A DNA stretch of 64,000 nucleotides from Lytechinus pictus (lineage: Eukaryota; Echinodermata; Echinoidea; Temnopleuroida; Toxopneustidae): positions 2,053,501 through 2,117,500 of the forward strand of contig NC_087252.1 in assembly GCF_037042905.1 (NCBI RefSeq), read 5' to 3'. Below are positions 61,601-64,000 of the stretch, piece by piece; position 1 is the first letter of the stretch; every line of letters starts with the position of its first letter. The position numbers and the translations under genes were made by a program. The notes beneath the pieces are model-generated. The model saw nothing but the letters and a program-made list of their open reading frames with translations. It did no database searches and was not told the origin of the DNA.

Positions 61601-62749
61601 ACAACCTTTACCCTTTTTTGTGCCAGTTGGATCTGAGGACATAACTGAATCTGAAGAAAAGTTTATATCAGACATGACCAGCTTTTTTCACTAAGTTTTT
61701 ATCATCTTAAGTGAGACTACATTTTATTTTTAATTTAATACTTGTTTCTCCACACTTTTCCCAAGCTTTATAATGATTACCAAAGTGAAAATCAAGCCTA
61801 AGCCATTTCATGTAAATCACAGCTCAGTGTAAAGCAAATGTCGTCACGATGGCCTCGGTGTGTGGGGGAGTGGGGTGGGGCGCAATGCACTCTTCGAAGT
61901 GTTTTGGGCAAGGAAACAAGTTAAGACAATTTTACTAGCAAAATTCTACGTGTTCTTCATGATTAAGGTCTACTTTTATTCGCATATCTATTTCAAAGTT
62001 CTGCGCAAATCATTTTTCACTAACTTTTCAAAAGTCAATGGTGCTCACTCAAGCGGAAATATTTTTCGAAAGTTATATCGTCATTTGCTTATATCGATAT
62101 GTACCAATCTTAAAATGTGGAAAAACCTTAAGGATATTACAAATATATAATTTTACAGGATTTTTTTCTAAGTGTAAACTTTTTTTGATACGCACTGTAT
62201 ATTCCCCACACTAATCAAATGGCCAACTTCAATGTTTAACATTTTACCCTACCCTAACCGTAAACATACCATTAAACCATATTGCAACCCTAACCCAAAT
62301 TTTTTGACGAAATCAATTTGAAGCCTTGAGCAATTGTCGCATAAACAAATGTCATGTCACCGTGGGGAAAGGGGATATGCGGTACTACTTTTATAATTTG
62401 TGTCTATTCTGTAATTAAAATTGGTTGAAGACTTATGAATGACATGGACGCCCCCTCCTTATTTCAGATCTGATGTTTGGAACAGACCGGATCATTTCTA
62501 ATGATACACTGGAACATATCTTGTGGCACTTGAAAACTCCAGGAAAGATCAACCATTTTCTTCATAAGCTGACCAATACCGACCAAGAACCAATACCTGA
62601 AGATTCAAATCTACCAGAGGGCATCGGAATTGCTCTGACTAGATTGGAGCTGTGGAAGAAGGGCCCCATTGATAAACATCCTGTGATTCTATTAAGCGAA
62701 GCGCTGGAGTCGGCAAAGTGCTCTCACGTTGCCATGACCTTCTTTCAAA
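40603..62749 (+). CDS. Gene B: Ig-Ig-TM receptor with six or more death-like modules (3' end outside)
   Basis: Eleven phase-1 exons give 1126 residues: signal peptide 1-27, V-like Ig 28-141, second Ig 142-290, transmembrane about 292-309, linker 322-339, then A1 340-420, B1 421-772 (enlarged by repeats), A2 773-857, B2 858-949, A3 950-1032, B3 1033-1126. Exons: 40603-40684, 41552-41893, 50855-51301, 51932-52024, 53691-53744, 54627-54869, 55101-56156, 57144-57398, 59261-59536, 60705-60953, 62468-62749. It is a paralogue of gene A in opposite orientation, and module A1 starts at residue 340 in both. Gene A ends in a terminal type-A exon; none is visible after 62749, so gene B probably continues past 64000. 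The predicted role is a type I membrane receptor signalling through death-fold assembly. Role and ligand are inferred, not shown. An 8.3 kb retrotransposon lies in intron 2. Confidence 0.85.
41552..41893 (+). CDS. Gene B exon 2: V-like Ig domain
   Basis: 114 codons. Core: Cys56 (VVLNCEF), Trp67 (AVYWKKG), Asp116-x-Gly-x-Tyr-x-Cys122 (DRGRYIC). Two more cysteines, Cys92 and Cys98, lie in the middle and could form an extra loop disulphide; gene A has only the first. N-glycosylation sites NYS and NVT. Acceptor TATTTAG, donor GTGAGA. The RVSNYLGILI segment after Cys122 is the best-conserved stretch between paralogues. Confidence 0.9.
42268..42856 (+). repeat. 5' LTR
   Basis: Starts TGTAGGGAACTAG, ends CTCCTACA. 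589 bp, matching the 3' LTR base for base except for scattered substitutions. Confidence 0.95.
42859..42876 (+). other. Primer-binding site
   Basis: TGGTGGCAGCGGTACTCC begins two bases after the 5' LTR; the TGG start complements a tRNA CCA end. I have not identified which tRNA. Confidence 0.7.
43505..44065 (+). pseudogene. Gag remnant of the Ty3/gypsy element
   Basis: 186 residues beginning MDLPEIFSGEEGKDFHQWIK, with the capsid-like helical pattern of retrotransposon Gag (FHQWIKRFE, GPAFIIWDGL, DFAKIRDKLSQVFG). A stop at 44063 interrupts a frame that otherwise continues to about 44262. An Arg/Ser/Pro-rich tail reads on in another frame (44260-44628). No CCHC knuckle is visible. Confidence 0.75.
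44720..45554 (+). pseudogene. Protease and inter-domain remnant
   Basis: The frame reads VLAYVDCGSYTSLI, the aspartic protease signature with Cys in place of the usual Thr/Ser after Asp, then VMIGLDLFWKYDA, the second protease landmark. A TGA at 45039 and a frameshift near 45540 break it before the reverse transcriptase. Confidence 0.7.
45520..46475 (+). pseudogene. Reverse transcriptase and partial RNase H remnant
   Basis: Two frames. 45520-45990 has SPWASPIVMVKKKDNTYRFC, DYRALNAVTVKDSHP and FSVMDLSSGYWQIPL. 46002-46475 has MTFQRLMEAVL, then HLDDCIVLGK at the catalytic YLDD site, then ITYLGYVI and SFLGLASFYRRFIKDFSKIA. A frameshift at about 45990 and a large deletion at about 46375 remove the start of RNase H. 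Its end (FTDHQPILGFN, HADALSRRP) follows in another frame to about 46560. Confidence 0.85.
46888..48180 (+). pseudogene. Integrase remnant
   Basis: Zinc-binding HH-CC region (GHSGTRRTLQ, CQTCAACESM), then the core (VFADVAELP, LHTDQGRKFESR, GLVERANRVIKEQ) with the D, D, E residues, then a C-terminal part (SPYYILHGREARIPL, DLVWLHDQV). In-frame stops at 47095, 47332 and about 47503 show it is inactive. A late open frame, 47647-48180, is the integrase C-terminus. Confidence 0.85.
48181..50015. other. Non-coding 3' region of the retrotransposon
   Basis: About 1.8 kb, very AT-rich, between the integrase and the 3' LTR. No envelope-like frame, signal peptide or other protein motif is seen. Confidence 0.55.
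50016..50604 (+). repeat. 3' LTR
   Basis: 589 bp beginning TGTAGGCAACTAG and ending CTCCTACA, followed by the ATAAC duplication. Confidence 0.95.
50748..50774. repeat. Near-perfect short palindrome CATGGACCTATT
   Basis: CATGGACCTATT-TGT-AATAGGTCCATG. It has the same termini as the 103-bp hairpin at 36326-36428, with the interior missing. It lies 80 bases upstream of gene B exon 3. Confidence 0.7.
50855..51301 (+). CDS. Gene B exon 3: second Ig domain and stalk
   Basis: 149 codons. VMNITCSASGFFPDVNLFFL then KQYVCVASDIPG give the Ig core disulphide of a C1-like domain; the usual strand-C Trp is absent, as in gene A. Two further cysteines near the N-terminus (NECET, GDCRIS) match gene A. A Ser/Asn/Glu-rich stalk of about 40 residues follows. 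Acceptor GTTGTAG, donor GTAAGT. Confidence 0.9.
51932..52024 (+). CDS. Gene B exon 4: transmembrane segment
   Basis: 31 codons: VVPILMILFVATASVVFLW followed by RRSRKR, one helix and a basic stop-transfer patch. Acceptor TTTCCAG, donor GTAAGC, phase 1 at both ends. Matches gene A exon 4. Confidence 0.85.
52216..53202. mobile_element. 987-bp mariner-like MITE, copy 1, intron 4 of gene B
   Basis: The termini TACAGTGCGTATCAAAAAAG and CTTTTTTTGATACGCATTGTA are inverted with TA at both edges. Interior landmarks include GCTTGAGTGAGCACCACTT and ACACAGCGTGAAAACGAGCA. The same element, inverted, lies at 61232-62199. No transposase is seen. Confidence 0.85.
53327..53515. repeat. G/C-rich dispersed repeat, intron 4 of gene B
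   Basis: G13 with GGCACAACC, TTTGAAAGTGAGGATG, TTTCTTGTCAAATTTTC and GTGCCCCCTTTTGG, ending CTGGATCCGCCCCTG. Related, mostly inverted, to 36020-36237. Confidence 0.55.
53691..53744 (+). CDS. Gene B exon 5: juxtamembrane linker
   Basis: 18 codons (GKRDVEESELLMQKVKVQ), acceptor CACTGTAG, donor GTAAGT. Charged, no motif. Supported by phase, splice consensus and position; gene A has a 22-codon counterpart. Confidence 0.65.
54171..54287. repeat. 117-bp hairpin (GTGCAATGGACAGAATACTT)
   Basis: Inverted arms GTGCAATGGACAGAATACTT and AAGTATTCTGTCCATTGCAC, with inner pairs (GAAATAATG against CATCATTTC, CATTCAACTCGG against the CGTTGAATG region). It may be the core of a larger repeat beginning near 53850, where TCGTGCAATTTTGGATCC is tandemly duplicated. 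Confidence 0.7.
54627..54869 (+). CDS. Gene B exon 6: death-like module A1
   Basis: 81 codons, the same length as in gene A: SFYELWLLAYDTPNDEMAK, LVKLGIKN, VYDALCKWKERS, LRDALEEVGLETRWQEIYG. The ending (L-x-x-AL-x-x-x-GL then W-x-x-I) is strongly reminiscent of helices 5-6 of DEATH domains. Acceptor ATGTACAG, donor GTATGT. Confidence 0.85.
55101..56156 (+). CDS. Gene B exon 7: death-like module B1 with repeat insertion
   Basis: 352 codons, almost four times its counterpart. The N-terminal quarter (TLEQILLDLKGKSSIKKFLN) and the C-terminal quarter (MHKLKEWNNGPFKQNPFVLV, ALERAGYLHISKTFFDG) together make a normal type-B module. Between them lie about 240 residues of degenerate 16-21 residue repeats built on KGNKEDSA-x-TKET-x-x-x-DG. 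The insert is hydrophilic, contains no cysteine and is probably disordered. Acceptor ATGCAG, donor GTGAGT. The reading frame is unbroken through the repeats, which suggests selection on the protein. Confidence 0.9.
55290..55990 (+). repeat. Coding minisatellite inside exon 7 of gene B
   Basis: About a dozen imperfect units of 48-63 bases built on GACGGTAAAGGGAACAAGGA, AGACTCAGCTC and ACCAAAGAAACC. All indels are multiples of three. Unit types alternate (GGAAACTCAGCTTCCGC versus GAAGACTCAGCTCTC), suggesting growth by unequal exchange of multi-unit blocks. Confidence 0.85.
56157..57143. other. Intron 7 of gene B, no element identified
   Basis: About 1 kb without a coding motif or clear repeat boundary. 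Confidence 0.4.
57144..57398 (+). CDS. Gene B exon 8: death-like module A2
   Basis: 85 codons, type A: VSFYELRSLMYN, LEKLRKTICKLDML, IYDSLCQWKEGHPQ, LHDALLRARHEEAWWKILG. Arg replaces the first conserved Trp. Acceptor TTGCAG, donor GTAAGT. Confidence 0.85.
57692..59071. mobile_element. ~1.4 kb repeat with GCGTAGCCAGG ends, intron 8 of gene B
   Basis: Starts GGCGCGTAGCCAGGGGGGGC and ends CCAAAATTAAATCCTGGCTACAC, so the edges are inverted over about a dozen bases. Inside, GCTTCGCGC/GCGCGCGG blocks recur (about 57897, 58826, 58988, 59025). Non-coding, class unclear. Confidence 0.5.
59261..59536 (+). CDS. Gene B exon 9: death-like module B2
   Basis: 92 codons, type B: MFKRILRDIEDPAMIQQLLQ, a loop, then ALKALKECN where the usual Trp is replaced by Cys, then ILLSRALEKAKCKPIDRTFL. 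Acceptor CCTTTAAG, donor GTAAGA. Confidence 0.8.
59640..60375 (+). repeat. ~178-bp tandem repeat, four copies, intron 9 of gene B
   Basis: Four degenerate copies, each with a GGTCA...ATCAAG.TCAAA and TAGGGTCAATGAAC-type block at about 59773, 59949, 60129 and 60308. The spacing is 176-180 bases. Non-coding. Confidence 0.7.
60705..60953 (+). CDS. Gene B exon 10: death-like module A3
   Basis: 83 codons, type A: MSFFELWSVGHFD, LRDALKAMGIFG, LYHLLCKWKEEHSNCDQ, then HLLNEGLYKEWENLSG. Acceptor AATCAG, donor GTAAGT. It is followed by another type-B exon, unlike the terminal A3 of gene A, so the two are not positional equivalents. Confidence 0.8.
61232..62199. mobile_element. 968-bp mariner-like MITE, copy 2 (inverted), intron 10 of gene B
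   Basis: Termini TACAGTGCGTATCAAAAAAA and TTTTTTTGATACGCACTGTA. It is the reverse complement of 52216-53202 apart from scattered changes; for example GTGCTCACTCAAGCGG here pairs with CCGCTTGAGTGAGCAC there. Short frames inside (such as 61860-62150) are not genes. Confidence 0.85.
62468..62749 (+). CDS. Gene B exon 11: death-like module B3
   Basis: 94 codons, type B: LEHILWHLKTPGKINHFLHK, a loop, then ALTRLELWKKGP, VILLSEALESAKCSHVAMTF. Acceptor TATTTCAG. The predicted donor A/GTAATT at 62750 keeps phase 1. Read-through would instead stop at 62910 with 53 extra lysine-rich residues, so this exon could also be terminal. Confidence 0.75.
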
Positions 62750-63073
62750 GTAATTATATCAAAGAAAGAAGGTTCAGTCTTGTCTATTTATTCAAGCATG
62801 CATTGAGGACATCAGATATCTCATTTGCAAAAACAAGCAAACACAAAAAACGCCTACCGGAGGTGTGTTCCAAGAATATTACATATGAAAAAATTCAGAA
62901 AGTTAAATGAGCAACTAGACCAAAAGCTTCAGTCTCTGTTTTTGGTTGTTCAGCTGCGTTGCGCTTGTCTCTATATCGCTAATTGTTTTGTGCGTCCGTT
63001 CAGAACTTGTCGCTAGCATCGACTGGCCAGGGTATCGAAAATTTTAATCGGAAAACCTTGATAAAAGCCTAAC

Positions 63074-63665
63074 TTAAAGGAGAATGAAACTCTTAAAGCA
63101 AGTTAGCTTTTGTGAAAGCAGAAAAATCAAAGACAAAAGTTTGAGTAAAATAGGACTAGCAATAGAAGAGTTATGAGCATTTGAATGTCGAGATCACTAA
63201 TGCTATGGAGATCCTCCAATTGGCAATGTGACCAAGATCTATGATGTCACAGATGAACAACTCTCCCCTTTTGGACACTGAAAATATACCCCAAAACATC
63301 TCTTTTTGCTCATTCTAATCATATACATGTATATGACAAACGATTCATCAATGATATAATGTTGTGAAACCTCTGTACCTGTCCTCTTATAAAGAGAACA
63401 CCTCACCTTGTGATAGAATTTATAAAAGTGAGAATATAAGTGAAATGAGTACTAAAGTAATGAGGGAGTTGTACGTGTGTGACATCACAGATCTTGGTCG
63501 CATTGCCAATGGGAGGATCTACGTGGCATTAGTGATCTCAATATTCAAATGCTCATGACTTTCTTATTATTCATTCAATCTTCCTCAAACTTTCAACAAT
63601 ATGTTTCTTTGATTTTTCTCTTTGATATGGATTCAGCTGGTTTCAAGGGTTTCATTTTCCTTTAA
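63074..63665. mobile_element. 592-bp MITE (AAAGGAGAATGAAAC termini), copy 2
   Basis: Starts TTAAAGGAGAATGAAACTC and ends GGGTTTCATTTTCCTTTAA. It is inverted relative to the copy at 30194-30783: its right-end GATATGGATTCAGCTGGTTTC matches that copy's left end. Non-coding. Confidence 0.8.
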
Positions 63666-64000
63666 GGAACGTAGAGGGCAGCAATACACGACTGCCAGTG
63701 TTTTCTCTCCGGTAATAAAAAGACGAATTAAAGAAGAAAAAAGGAATAAATCATCGGTAACGTATATTTCCGCTATTTCATTTTAAAATGCGTTGTATCA
63801 AAAGAAAGATTAGAGTCTAAAGAAAATAGTGAGCCATTGTTCAAGGTAATGTAATGTCATTTCAACCTAAAAAAAAATCTAGACAAAACACTATAGGCCC
63901 GAATTGGGCAAAATGATTACACATGTCAGCATTTGGGCTCGCACTAACGTGCTACCGTCACACCTTGGGCCGAGGCCAAACAAAAGTGCGCCAAAAGTCA
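63666..64000. other. Window end, no feature identified
   Basis: No exon of gene B found. GGCCCGAATT near 63896 resembles the terminus of the palindromic MITE at 13974 (GGCCCGAATTCAC), so another repeat may begin here and run off the window. Confidence 0.3.

Overview
The window looks like nuclear DNA from a marine invertebrate, most likely an echinoderm such as a sea urchin. The reasons are phase-consistent spliced genes with GT/AG introns, very dense and varied MITEs, tRNA-derived SINEs, a decayed Ty3/gypsy element, LINE fragments, long G/C homopolymers, and a giant inverted-repeat (foldback) element resembling the TU elements described in sea urchins. The species assignment is an inference. 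Nothing bacterial or organellar is visible.

Region by region. 1-6284 is one foldback element. Two almost identical arms of about 2.6 kb (position i pairs with 6285-i) carry tandem repeats at their outer ends. They flank a roughly 1.06 kb loop that holds an intact 206-residue C2H2 zinc-finger ORF with its own TATA box. Each arm contains the same 351-bp MITE at mirrored positions. 6285-21550 has no convincing gene. It holds two AATGGT-type satellite arrays (8.2-9.36 kb and 18.14-19.13 kb), several palindromic MITEs and two tRNA-derived SINEs.

The main biology lies between 21.5 and 64 kb: two paralogous receptor genes arranged head to head. Gene A (minus strand, 32796 to 21558) can be reconstructed completely as 10 exons and 796 residues. 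Gene B (plus strand, from 40603) has 11 exons and at least 1126 residues, and its 3' end lies beyond what I can find. Both encode a signal peptide, a V-like Ig domain, a second Ig domain, one transmembrane helix, a short linker, and then a cytoplasmic tail of tandem death-fold-like modules, one per exon, alternating between two types (A and B). Every intron is phase 1, so whole exons can be duplicated or lost without frameshift. A has A-B-A-B-A(terminal); B has A-B-A-B-A-B and then presumably a terminal module outside the window. In gene B the first type-B module has gained about 240 residues of degenerate Lys/Asp/Ser/Asn repeats. From established knowledge, death-fold domains assemble signalling complexes in immunity and apoptosis. 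A receptor with Ig ectodomains and five or more intracellular death-like modules matches no family I can name.

The roughly 7.8 kb between the two start codons holds a 5'-truncated LINE (33469-35576), a palindromic TA-flanked MITE (37144-37966) and a SINE. The introns are crowded with mobile DNA. An 8.3 kb Ty3/gypsy retrotransposon sits between the two Ig exons of gene B (42268-50604, 589-bp LTRs, 5-bp target duplication ATAAC). Gene B also has two inverted copies of a mariner-like MITE, and gene A has a CR1-like LINE fragment and at least four MITEs.

All exon boundaries were read by eye from splice consensus, frame and paralogue comparison. There is no transcript evidence, and homology assignments rest on motif recognition.
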